Below, one piece after another: positions 8,082-15,862 of a stretch of 64,000 bases of DNA; the stretch's first letter is position 1, and the number at the start of each line of letters is the position of its first letter. This DNA comes from Pseudophaeobacter arcticus DSM 23566 (lineage in GTDB: Bacteria > Pseudomonadota > Alphaproteobacteria > Rhodobacterales > Rhodobacteraceae). Below the pieces are notes generated by a model. That model was given only the letters and a program-made list of their open reading frames with translations. It was not told the origin of the DNA and searched no databases. The position numbers and the translations under genes are program-made. The DNA is taken from positions 3,829,057-3,893,056 of the forward strand of contig NZ_KI421507.1 in NCBI RefSeq assembly GCF_000473205.1, in the 5' to 3' direction.

Positions 8082-9566
8082 CTAAAGGAAGGCGGTTTCG
8101 TCAAAAGAGCGCAGTTTTCGGCTGTGCAACCGCTCCAACGGCATCGATCTGAGCTGTTCCATCGCCTTTATGCCGATCTGCAAATGGCGTGCAACCTGTG
8201 TTTGGTAAAAGTCAGAGGCCATGCCCGGCAGCTTCAGTTCCCCATGCAGCGGTTTGTCGGACACGCAGAGCAGGGTGCCGTAGGGGACGCGAAAGCGATA
8301 GCCGTTGGCGGCGATGGTGGCGCTTTCCATATCCAGGGCGATGGCACGGGACTGGCTGAGCCGCTGCACCGGGCCGGACTGGTCGCGCAATTCCCAATTG
8401 CGGTTGTCGATGGTGGCGACGGTACCGGTGCGCATGATCCGCTTCAGATCATAGCCCTCAAATTCGGTGACCTCGGCCACGGCCTGTTCCAGGGCGATCT
8501 GGATTTCCGCCAGGGCGGGAATAGGCGTCCAGACCGGAAGGTCATCGTCCAGCACGTGATCTTCGCGCAGGTAGGCATGGGCCAGGACAAAATCCCCAAG
8601 CGCCTGGGTATTGCGCAGGCCGGCACAGTGGCCAACCATCATCCAGGCATGCGGGCGCAGCACTGCAATATGATCGGTGGCTGTTTTGGCGTTTGAGGGC
8701 CCAACGCCGATGTTGACCAGGGTGATGCCTTTGCCGTCGGCGCGTTTCAGATGATAGGTGGGCATCTGTGGCAGCTTGGCTATGGCCGGAATATCCGCCT
8801 TGGAGTCGGATATCTCATGGTTTCCAGTGCTGACAAAACTGGTGTAACCCGATTGCGGATCCGCCAGCTGTTCCCGGGCGTAGGATTCGAACTCGGCCAC
8901 ATAGAACTGGTAGTTGGTAAACAGCACGTGGTTCTGGAAATGCTCGGGCGCGGTGGCGGTGTAATGCGCCAGCCGCGCCAATGAGTAGTCAATGCGTTGC
9001 GCGGTGAACAACGACAGCGGGCCAATGCCGTCTTCGGACTGGTAGGTGCCATTGACAATATCATCATTGGTGGTGGCCAGATCCGGGACATCAAAAACAT
9101 CGCGCAGGGTGAAACCGGCAGCGCCGTCTTGTGGCACTGTCAAATCGGGCCGGGAGCCAACGGCAAAATGTACCGGGATTGGCGTGGTTGAGGCGCCGAT
9201 GATAACGGGTTGGCCGTGGTTCTTGATCAACAGGGCGATTTGCTGAGTCAGATAGTGGCGAAACAGATCCGGCCGCGTCACCGTGGTGGCATAGGTGCCC
9301 GGGGCCGAGACATGACCAAAGCTGAGGCGGCTGTCCACCTGGGCAAAGCTGGAGGTGGTAAAGCGGATCTCGGGATAAAAGGCGCGAATGCGCTGGGTGC
9401 CTTTGGTCCCTGTCGCCATGCTGGCGATGAACTCATCACATAGGAACGTGGTGGCCTGGGCGTAAAGCTCTTCCAGCCGGGCCACGGCGGCACTGGCATC
9501 GGCAAAGCTCTCGGGGGCGGGGGCCTGGGGCTGTTTGATCTGGGTGATCGGTGTGGCGGGCATCAT
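8082..9566 (-). CDS. amn: AMP nucleosidase
   Basis: 494 aa. It hydrolyses AMP to adenine and ribose 5-phosphate. The N-terminal half matches the Amn-specific domain, and the C-terminal half is a nucleoside-phosphorylase fold with GVGPSNAKTA, MVGHCAGLR and ALDMESATIA, the last carrying the purine/ribose-contacting Glu. The length agrees with E. coli Amn (484 aa). The start overlaps the stop of ade by 4 bp (ATGA), which links adenine release to adenine deamination in one transcript. MMPATP offers two adjacent ATG codons. Confidence 0.93.
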   Translation of the reverse strand: MMPATPITQIKQPQAPAPESFADASAAVARLEELYAQATTFLCDEFIASMATGTKGTQRIRAFYPEIRFTTSSFAQVDSRLSFGHVSAPGTYATTVTRPDLFRHYLTQQIALLIKNHGQPVIIGASTTPIPVHFAVGSRPDLTVPQDGAAGFTLRDVFDVPDLATTNDDIVNGTYQSEDGIGPLSLFTAQRIDYSLARLAHYTATAPEHFQNHVLFTNYQFYVAEFESYAREQLADPQSGYTSFVSTGNHEISDSKADIPAIAKLPQMPTYHLKRADGKGITLVNIGVGPSNAKTATDHIAVLRPHAWMMVGHCAGLRNTQALGDFVLAHAYLREDHVLDDDLPVWTPIPALAEIQIALEQAVAEVTEFEGYDLKRIMRTGTVATIDNRNWELRDQSGPVQRLSQSRAIALDMESATIAANGYRFRVPYGTLLCVSDKPLHGELKLPGMASDFYQTQVARHLQIGIKAMEQLRSMPLERLHSRKLRSFDETAFL

Positions 9567-11377
9567 GTAAGTGGCTCAATCACTGGGATCATTTCAAATG
9601 TGCGCACGTCCACCAGCCCAAGGTCCGAGATCCTGAGTTCGGGGATCACCACCAGGGCCAGCAAGGAGTGCTGCATATAGGCGTTGTTGAGCGAACACCC
9701 GCAGGCCTCCATCGCCTCGCCCAGTTTTTGTGCCTTGGCGGCAACCTCGGTGGCGGGGCTGTCGGACATCAGGCCGGCGATGGGCAGCTCGACCAGCGCC
9801 AGTTCTGTGCCATCGCGGAAAATGGTGACGCCGCCGCCGACCTCGGCCAGACGATTGGCGGCCAGCGCCATCTGGTCCCGGTCGGTGCCGACGACAATCA
9901 TGTGGTGGCTGTCATGCGCCACGGTGGAGGCCATGGCCATTTTGCCAGTGTAGCCAAAGCCCGAAACAAAGGCATTGGTGACGCCGCCAGTTGCCTGGTG
10001 CCGCTCTACCAGTGCGATCTGGCAGGTCTCTCCCTCGGCGGCCATGGTGGCTTCCACCAGCCCGTCATGCACTGGCAATTCAGCCTTTAGCGCTTTGGTC
10101 GGGGCCTGGTTTTCCACCATGCCAATGACATTGGCGGTGACGGCATTGGCGCCCTCGGGGGCCTTGATCTCAAAATCTGTTGCGGTCAGCTCATGGCCCA
10201 GATGGATGGTGCCACGGGCGCTGTCAGGCCAGTCAAGATGCGGACAATCCACCGTAATAGAGCCTGATTCAGCGACAATCTGCCCGCGCGCCACCACCAG
10301 TTCGATGGGCAGGTCTGTCAGGTCTGAGGTGAGGATCACATCGGCGCGCCGTCCCGGCGTGATCGAGCCGATATCGCGCTCCAGCCCAAAATGAGTGGCG
10401 GTGTTGATCGTTGCCATCTGCAGCGCGATCAGCGGATCACAGCCGCAGGCAATGGCATGGCGCACCACCCGGTTCATGTGGCCGTCATGCACCAGTGTGC
10501 CCGAGTGGCAATCATCGGTGCAGAGGATAAAGTTGCGTGGATCCAGGCCCTTTTCGGTGATGGCGGTGATCTGCGCCTCAACGTCGTACCAGGCAGACCC
10601 CAGCCGCACCATGGCACGCATGCCCTGGCGCATCCGGGCGATGGCATCCGCTTCGCAGGTGCCCTCGTGGTCATCCGCCGGGCCGCCGGCGACATAGGCG
10701 GCAAAATCGCGCCCCAGATCCGGCGAGGCAAAATGCCCGCCAACGGTCTTGCCCGCACGTTGGGTGGCGGCGATTTCCGCCAGCATCTTGGGGTCGGCAT
10801 TGGCCACACCGGGGAAGTTCATCATCTCGCCGAGGCCAACAATACCGGGCCAGTGCATGGCTTCGGCGACGTCTTCGGCGGTGATTTCAAACCCGGTGGT
10901 TTCCAGCCCCGGCGCCGAGGGCGCACAGGAGGGCATCTGGGTGAAGATATTGACTGGTTGCAGCAGGGCCTCGTCATGCATCAGCCGCACGCCCTCAAGC
11001 CCCAGAACATTGGCGATTTCATGGGGGTCGGTGAACATCGAGGTGGTGCCATGGGGGATCACCGCGCGGGCAAACTCCGCCGGGGTCAACATGCCGGATT
11101 CGATATGCATATGGGCATCGCACAGGCCGGGGATCATATAGCGCCCCTGCGCCTCGATCACCTGGGTATCCGGCCCGGTGCAATAGCTGGCATCGGGGCC
11201 GACATAGGCGATACGACCGGATTTGATGGCGATGTCGTGATTGTCCAGCACCTCGCGGGTGTGGACATTGACCCATTTGCCCTGACGAATGACCGTATCG
11301 GCAGGCGCGCGGCCTGCGGCAACATGGATCAGGTCTGGGGCGATATCGGGCCAACTGGGGAATGCTTTATCTGTCAT
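9563..11377 (-). CDS. ade: Adenine deaminase
   Basis: 604 aa amidohydrolase that converts adenine to hypoxanthine and ammonia. The metal-binding signature DAHMHIESGM is near residue 90, followed by GTTSMFTDPHEIANV and the C-terminal adenine-deaminase domain. Longer than the human-type adenosine deaminase-like enzymes, it belongs to the bacterial Ade family. First gene of the ade-amn pair; with Amn downstream the operon turns AMP into hypoxanthine. The 144-bp region upstream to the LysR gene holds no recognised site. Confidence 0.94.
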   Translation of the reverse strand: MTDKAFPSWPDIAPDLIHVAAGRAPADTVIRQGKWVNVHTREVLDNHDIAIKSGRIAYVGPDASYCTGPDTQVIEAQGRYMIPGLCDAHMHIESGMLTPAEFARAVIPHGTTSMFTDPHEIANVLGLEGVRLMHDEALLQPVNIFTQMPSCAPSAPGLETTGFEITAEDVAEAMHWPGIVGLGEMMNFPGVANADPKMLAEIAATQRAGKTVGGHFASPDLGRDFAAYVAGGPADDHEGTCEADAIARMRQGMRAMVRLGSAWYDVEAQITAITEKGLDPRNFILCTDDCHSGTLVHDGHMNRVVRHAIACGCDPLIALQMATINTATHFGLERDIGSITPGRRADVILTSDLTDLPIELVVARGQIVAESGSITVDCPHLDWPDSARGTIHLGHELTATDFEIKAPEGANAVTANVIGMVENQAPTKALKAELPVHDGLVEATMAAEGETCQIALVERHQATGGVTNAFVSGFGYTGKMAMASTVAHDSHHMIVVGTDRDQMALAANRLAEVGGGVTIFRDGTELALVELPIAGLMSDSPATEVAAKAQKLGEAMEACGCSLNNAYMQHSLLALVVIPELRISDLGLVDVRTFEMIPVIEPLT

Positions 11378-11521
11378 GTGCCAATTGTTCTGATTGCGAG
11401 AATAAGTGCAAGCCCTGCGATCCGTGCTTGGCCTAGAAACACCTATAGGCAGGACAAGAGGATGATTTGTGACACTGTCGCCGAGTGATGCAACGTGACA
11501 GGTGATCTCTGTCTGGGAGGG

Positions 11522-12433
11522 CTAGGTCGAGCGTTTGAGCGCCTTTGGCCAGGCCTTGCCGCCGCAGTGATCCTTTGCCATCTCAGCCCGTAACCAGATG
11601 GCAAAAGCCTGGGCGCCGGGTGAGTGTTCGGCCTGGGGGGACAGCAGGAGGTAATAGGCCTCTGGCACCGGGGCGCGGTGGTCAAAGGGGGCAATCAGCC
11701 GTCCCTGCCGGATCAGGTCGCTGACCATGATGTCATGGGCCAGGCCCACCCCGGCGCCCGCAGCCACTGCGGGCAGGCAGGCCATATAGGTGGTTGCATA
11801 GGTCACTGGTGGATTGGGCCAGGGCAGGCCCTGATCCTCGGCCCAGGCGGGGAAATTGGCCATCAGATTGGAACAGTCAAACAGCCGGTGCTGGTGCAGT
11901 TCAGCCAGCGTCACCGCATAGTCGGGGGCGCAGACCGGATAGTAGTGATCGCGGTGCAAAAGCTCGCCCCGCACCGTATCCGCCAGCCCCAGCGAAAAGC
12001 GGATCTCCACATCGGCACCTTCGGCCATGTCGCGGGGTTCCCAGATCTCGGTAGAGATGTTCAGTGAAACATCCGGATGTGCATCGTAAAATCTGCCCAG
12101 CCGGGGCGACAGCCATTGCACGGCAAAGGAGATATTGCACTGAACCTGCACCACATTTTTTTGCGGGCCGGAAATGGCGCGGGTGCCATTGGTCAGGGTG
12201 CGAAAGGCCTCGCGCACCACTGGCAGATAGGTGGTGCCGGTTGGGGTGAGCTCCAGCGCGCGGGGGCGGCGGTGAAACAGGGTCTTGCCCAGATGGGACT
12301 CCAGCCCCTTGATCTGCTGACTGACCGCGCTTTGGGTCATGTTCAAATCATTGGCGGCACCGGTAAAGGACAGATGCCGGGCTGCGGCCTCGAATGTCCG
12401 TAGCCAGCCGAGGGGAGGCAGGGAGGTTTTCAT
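11522..12433 (-). CDS. LysR family transcriptional regulator (GcvA-like)
   Basis: 303 aa. The N-terminal winged helix (about residues 6-65) has the LysR pattern FEAAARHLSFTGAANDLN and TQSAVSQQIKGLE, with the GcvA-type opening LPPLGWLRTFEAAARH. The rest is a periplasmic-binding-protein-like effector domain. It is transcribed divergently from the class II aldolase gene, and a near-perfect palindrome of 25 bp lies at 12443-12467 between them, so it probably controls that gene and itself. The effector is unknown. Confidence 0.92.
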   Translation of the reverse strand: MKTSLPPLGWLRTFEAAARHLSFTGAANDLNMTQSAVSQQIKGLESHLGKTLFHRRPRALELTPTGTTYLPVVREAFRTLTNGTRAISGPQKNVVQVQCNISFAVQWLSPRLGRFYDAHPDVSLNISTEIWEPRDMAEGADVEIRFSLGLADTVRGELLHRDHYYPVCAPDYAVTLAELHQHRLFDCSNLMANFPAWAEDQGLPWPNPPVTYATTYMACLPAVAAGAGVGLAHDIMVSDLIRQGRLIAPFDHRAPVPEAYYLLLSPQAEHSPGAQAFAIWLRAEMAKDHCGGKAWPKALKRST

Positions 12434-12442
12434 CGCATAAGT

Positions 12443-12467
12443 TTGCCATAAGCTCAGCTAATGGCAA
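12443..12467. promoter_or_regulatory. LysR operator candidate
   Basis: TTGCCAT, then NAGCTNAGCTN, then ATGGCAA: 7-bp perfect outer arms and symmetric AGCT cores, with only three unpaired positions in 25. It contains the T-N11-A spacing of LysR sites and begins 10 bp from the LysR start codon. Confidence 0.7.
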
Positions 12468-12547
12468 GCCGCGATTTTTTTCACTGGTCAAACAGACCTT
12501 TGCGGCTCAGGTTCTGGGCAATCAGAAGTTGCTTTAGGAGCCTCAAA

Positions 12548-13303
12548 ATGAGCGTTGCAGAATTGCGCCCCAATATGGACCATTGGCAGGAGCGCGTCGA
12601 TATGGCGGCGAGCTTTCGCTGGGTGGAGCGGCTCAATATGCACGAGGGCGTGGCCAATCATTTCAGCCTGGCGGTGAACGCGGACGGCAGCCAGTTTCTG
12701 ATGAATGCAAATCTGATGCATTTTGCCCGGATCACCGCATCAAACCTGCTGCTACTGGACGCGAACGATCCCGAAACCATGACCAAACCCGGCGCGCCGG
12801 ACCCAACCGCCTGGGGGCTGCATGGCTCGATCCATCGTCTGTGTCCGCAGGCGCGCTGCGTGATGCATGTACATTCGATCCATGCCACGGTTCTGGCCTC
12901 TCTGGCCGATAGCACCCTGCCGCCGATTGATCAGAACACCGCTACCTTTTTCAATCGCTATGTCATCGACGATGGCTATGGTGGTTTGGCCTTTGAGGAC
13001 GAAGGCGCGCGCTGTGCGGCGATGCTGACCGATCCCAAACAAAAGGTGATGATCATGGGCAACCACGGGGTGCTGGTGATCGGCTCTGATCCGGCGGATA
13101 CGTTGAATAGGCTCTACTATTTTGAACGCGCCGCCGAGACTTATATACGGGCTTTGCAGACGGGGCAGCCCCTGCGCGTGCTGTCGGATGAAATCGCCGA
13201 GAAGACAGCGCGCGAGTTGGAGGACTATCCCTCTCAGGCCGAGGCGCACCTGCGCGAGATCAAGCTGATCCTGGATAGCGAGGGCTCTACCTACGCCAGT
13301 TAG
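12548..13303 (+). CDS. Class II aldolase/adducin family protein
   Basis: 251 aa from ATG 12548, preceded by AGGAG at 12537-12541. The upstream in-frame ATG at 12461 falls inside the LysR operator and is rejected. The zinc site of class II aldolases is visible as HVHSIHATV, with a further His in MIMGNHGVLVIGS; the N-terminal NHFSLAV block positions the phosphate/carboxylate-binding loop. The family includes fuculose-phosphate aldolase, ribulose-phosphate epimerase and decarboxylase-like members, so the substrate is open. The divergent LysR gene is the likely regulator. Confidence 0.85.
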   Translation: MSVAELRPNMDHWQERVDMAASFRWVERLNMHEGVANHFSLAVNADGSQFLMNANLMHFARITASNLLLLDANDPETMTKPGAPDPTAWGLHGSIHRLCPQARCVMHVHSIHATVLASLADSTLPPIDQNTATFFNRYVIDDGYGGLAFEDEGARCAAMLTDPKQKVMIMGNHGVLVIGSDPADTLNRLYYFERAAETYIRALQTGQPLRVLSDEIAEKTARELEDYPSQAEAHLREIKLILDSEGSTYAS

Positions 13304-13327
13304 AGCCGTTTCCGGATCTCTGGACCG

Positions 13328-13353
13328 TGTCACCCCGTGCTGTCACCCCGTGC
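13328..13353. repeat. 13-bp tandem duplication across the regulator stop codon
   Basis: TGTCACCCCGTGC occurs twice head to tail (13328-13340, 13341-13353). The stop codon of the minus-strand regulator (13343-13345) lies in the second unit. Confidence 0.85.
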
Positions 13354-14311
13354 TGTTGCGCATCTGGCGCGGGGAGGCGCCAAATTCTGCGCGATAGGCA
13401 CGGGTCAAGGCGCTGGGGTCTTCGTAGCCACTGCGCAGGGCGATCTCTGCGATGGATAAATCAGTCTCTAATACAAGCTTTCGTGCCTGTATGAGGCGCA
13501 GATGGCGATAGATGGCCTGCGGGGTTGCCCCCAACTGGGCCTTCATGCGCTGTTCCAGATCTTTGCGGTTGCGACCAACCCGGCGGGCGATTTCCAGCAC
13601 CGAAAGCGGTGCCTCGATATTGGCCTGCATCAGGGCCAGGGCCCTTGCGACAGAGCGGCTGCGCGCAGAGCCTATGGCGACGCAGGTTGGCTCTGTCTCG
13701 GTGATTTCGGGGCTCATGAACAGCGCGGCAACCTCCAGCCGCAGCGCCTGACCGTGGCTCTGTCCAATGAGATCCATCATCAGGTCAAAGGCCGCCAGGG
13801 CACCAGTGCAGGTGATGCGATTGCCGTCCTGTACATGGCGCAGGCGCTGGGCCTCGACCTGGGGGAAATCCTCGGCAAAGCCAGCCAGTTCCTCCCAGTG
13901 GATGGTGGCGCGCCGCCCCTCAAGCAGCCCGGCTGCAGCCAATAGCCAGGCACCGGCATCAAAACCTGCCATCACCCCGTAGCGACCCGCAGCCGCCCGC
14001 AAAGACTTTTTCGCCGCCTCCGTTGCCAGCGGGCGATAGCGATACGAGGGCATGGCAATCAACATGTCGCCGCGACAATGGGCCAGCTGGTCATGGGGAT
14101 TCACCTCCATCCCGGCGGAGGAGGTGACAGGCGCCCCATCCAGAGTGAGAAACCGCCAGGCATAGGCTTGCCGCCCCGCCAGCGTATTGGCCGCGCGCAA
14201 GGGCTCGATCGTATTGGCGAGGCAATGGCCGGAAAAATCATCAAACAACAGCAGATCAACCTGCTGCGCTGCAGCGTCTTCTTTCACCCAGTTCTGCATG
14301 GTTTTGTCCAT
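13343..14311 (-). CDS. GlxA/CdhR-type AraC family transcriptional regulator
   Basis: 322 aa. The N-terminal DJ-1/PfpI-like domain has GFDAGAWLLA where the nucleophile elbow would be; the catalytic Cys is replaced by Asp, as in regulatory, non-enzymatic members of the CdhR/ArgR branch. The C-terminal AraC double helix-turn-helix covers about residues 220-315 (SVLEIARRVGRNRKDLEQRM, SEEDPSALTRAYR-type block). Known members control carnitine, betaine or arginine catabolism. It is divergent from the acyl-CoA operon at 14378 and is its likely activator. Its 3' end carries a 13-bp tandem duplication. Confidence 0.88.
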   Translation of the reverse strand: MDKTMQNWVKEDAAAQQVDLLLFDDFSGHCLANTIEPLRAANTLAGRQAYAWRFLTLDGAPVTSSAGMEVNPHDQLAHCRGDMLIAMPSYRYRPLATEAAKKSLRAAAGRYGVMAGFDAGAWLLAAAGLLEGRRATIHWEELAGFAEDFPQVEAQRLRHVQDGNRITCTGALAAFDLMMDLIGQSHGQALRLEVAALFMSPEITETEPTCVAIGSARSRSVARALALMQANIEAPLSVLEIARRVGRNRKDLEQRMKAQLGATPQAIYRHLRLIQARKLVLETDLSIAEIALRSGYEDPSALTRAYRAEFGASPRQMRNSTG

Positions 14312-14377
14312 TCTTGCACGAAGAAACCCTAGCCCGGCGCTAGACTGGTGGGCAAGTCAAAGAGAAGGACAGGCGCG

Positions 14378-15541
14378 ATGCAGTTTGGCATGACAGAAGA
14401 ACAGGCAATGATCGTCGAGACGACCCGTGCCTTTGTGGAGAACGAGCTTTACCCCCACGAGCTGGAGGTCGAACGCTCCGGTCATCTGGACATGGATGTG
14501 ATCAAGGACATCCAGGCGAAGGCGATGGAGGCCGGGCTTTATGCCGCAAATATGCCCGAAGAGGTGGGCGGTGCCGGGCTCGATACGCTCAGCTGGCTGA
14601 TGTATGAAAAAGAACTGGGCCGGGCCAATTATGCGCTGCACTGGACCGGCGTCGCGCGCCCGTCGAATATCCTGCTGGCCGGCACCGAAGAACAGAAAGA
14701 AAAATACCTGTTCCCCTGCATGAAGGGTGAAAAATGGGACTGTCTTGCCATGACAGAGCCGGACGCGGGCTCTGATCTGCGCGGTATGAAGGCCACGGCG
14801 CGCAGGGATGGGGATGACTGGATCCTGAACGGCACCAAACATTTCATCAGCCATGCCGATATCGCAGATTTTGCAATCTGCTTTATGGCGACTGGGGTTG
14901 AAGACACTCCGCGCGGCCCAAAGAAAAAAATCACCGCCTTCTTTGTCGACAAGGGCACGCCGGGGTTTGCCGTGCGCGCGGGCTATAGCAATGTCTCGCA
15001 CCGGGGCTATACCAATGCTGTTCTGGAGTTTGACGACTGCCGCCTGCCGTCTTCGGCCATCCTGGGTGAGGTCGACAAGGGGTTTGACGTGGCCAACACA
15101 TGGTTGGGGGCGACCCGTCTGCAGGTGGCGGCAACCTGTCTGGGCCGGGCAGATCGTGCGTTGCAGCACGCGGTTGAATATGCCGCCGAGCGCAAACAAT
15201 TTGGCCAGCAAATCGGCAAATTCCAGGGCGTTTCTTTTAAGCTGGCCGATATGGCGCTGGAGCTGAAAGCCGCCAATCTGCTGACCTGGGAGGCCGGTTG
15301 GAAATTCGATCAGGGCACGGTCACCGAGTCTGACATGTCGATGGCCAAGCTCAAAGCGACCGAGATGCTGGCCATGGTTGCGGACGAGGCAATCCAGATC
15401 CATGGCGGCATGGGCCTGATGGATGAGCTGCCCTTGGAACGTATCTGGCGTGACGCCCGGGTGGAGCGCATTTGGGAGGGGACGAGCGAGATCCAAAGAC
15501 ATATCATCAGCCGCGAAATGTTACGCGCCCACGGAGCTTGA
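14378..15541 (+). CDS. Acyl-CoA dehydrogenase
   Basis: 387 aa from ATG 14378, with AGAAGGA about 8 nt upstream; the upstream GTG at 14348 is rejected. FAD flavoprotein that introduces a 2,3-double bond into an acyl-CoA. Signatures: LAMTEPDAGSDL, the C-terminal HGGMGLMDE, and the catalytic base region RIWEGTSEIQ. The neighbours (CdhR-type regulator, CaiD-like dehydratase, NDP-forming CoA ligase) suggest a substrate such as gamma-butyrobetainyl-CoA or another quaternary-amine acyl-CoA. This is inferred from context only. Confidence 0.88.
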   Translation: MQFGMTEEQAMIVETTRAFVENELYPHELEVERSGHLDMDVIKDIQAKAMEAGLYAANMPEEVGGAGLDTLSWLMYEKELGRANYALHWTGVARPSNILLAGTEEQKEKYLFPCMKGEKWDCLAMTEPDAGSDLRGMKATARRDGDDWILNGTKHFISHADIADFAICFMATGVEDTPRGPKKKITAFFVDKGTPGFAVRAGYSNVSHRGYTNAVLEFDDCRLPSSAILGEVDKGFDVANTWLGATRLQVAATCLGRADRALQHAVEYAAERKQFGQQIGKFQGVSFKLADMALELKAANLLTWEAGWKFDQGTVTESDMSMAKLKATEMLAMVADEAIQIHGGMGLMDELPLERIWRDARVERIWEGTSEIQRHIISREMLRAHGA

Positions 15542-15547
15542 TGAACC

Positions 15548-15856
15548 ATGTCCACGACCTCACCTTTGAAACCCAAGATCACCATTACCTATTGTATCGG
15601 CTGCAACTGGATGCTGCGCGCCGCCTGGATGGCGCAGGAACTGCTGTCGACTTTTCAGGATCAATTGGCGGCGGTGACCCTGGTGCCAGGGGAGGTCGGA
15701 GGCATCTTTGAGATCACGCTGAATGATGAGCTGATCTGGGAGCGCAAGCGCGACGGCGGATTTCCCGATGTGAAAGAGCTGAAGACCCGCGTGCGCGACC
15801 AGATCAACCCGCAACAGGACCTCGGCCATCTGGACCGGGCCACAAGGGATGAATAA
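15548..15856 (+). CDS. SelT/SelW/SelH (Rdx) family protein, cysteine form
   Basis: 102 aa small thioredoxin-fold protein. The CxxC motif CIGCNW near residue 16 is the redox site, in which eukaryotic homologues carry selenocysteine; here both positions are Cys. The C-terminal WERKRDGGFPDVKELK matches the conserved GGFP element of the family. It sits 6 bp after the acyl-CoA dehydrogenase and 6 bp before the CoA ligase, so it is in the operon. The role is unknown; it may keep a pathway thiol reduced. Confidence 0.85.
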   Translation: MSTTSPLKPKITITYCIGCNWMLRAAWMAQELLSTFQDQLAAVTLVPGEVGGIFEITLNDELIWERKRDGGFPDVKELKTRVRDQINPQQDLGHLDRATRDE

Positions 15857-15862
15857 GTAGAA

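Noticed and set aside
10391..11488. 365-aa plus-strand frame
   Set aside because: Antisense to adenine deaminase, with His/Gly-rich low-complexity translation.
12461..12547. Upstream ATG for the class II aldolase
   Set aside because: The ATG is part of the LysR operator, lacks a Shine-Dalgarno, and the added residues are not aldolase-like.
14357..15502. 381-aa minus-strand frame
   Set aside because: Complete antisense shadow of the acyl-CoA dehydrogenase; composition not protein-like.
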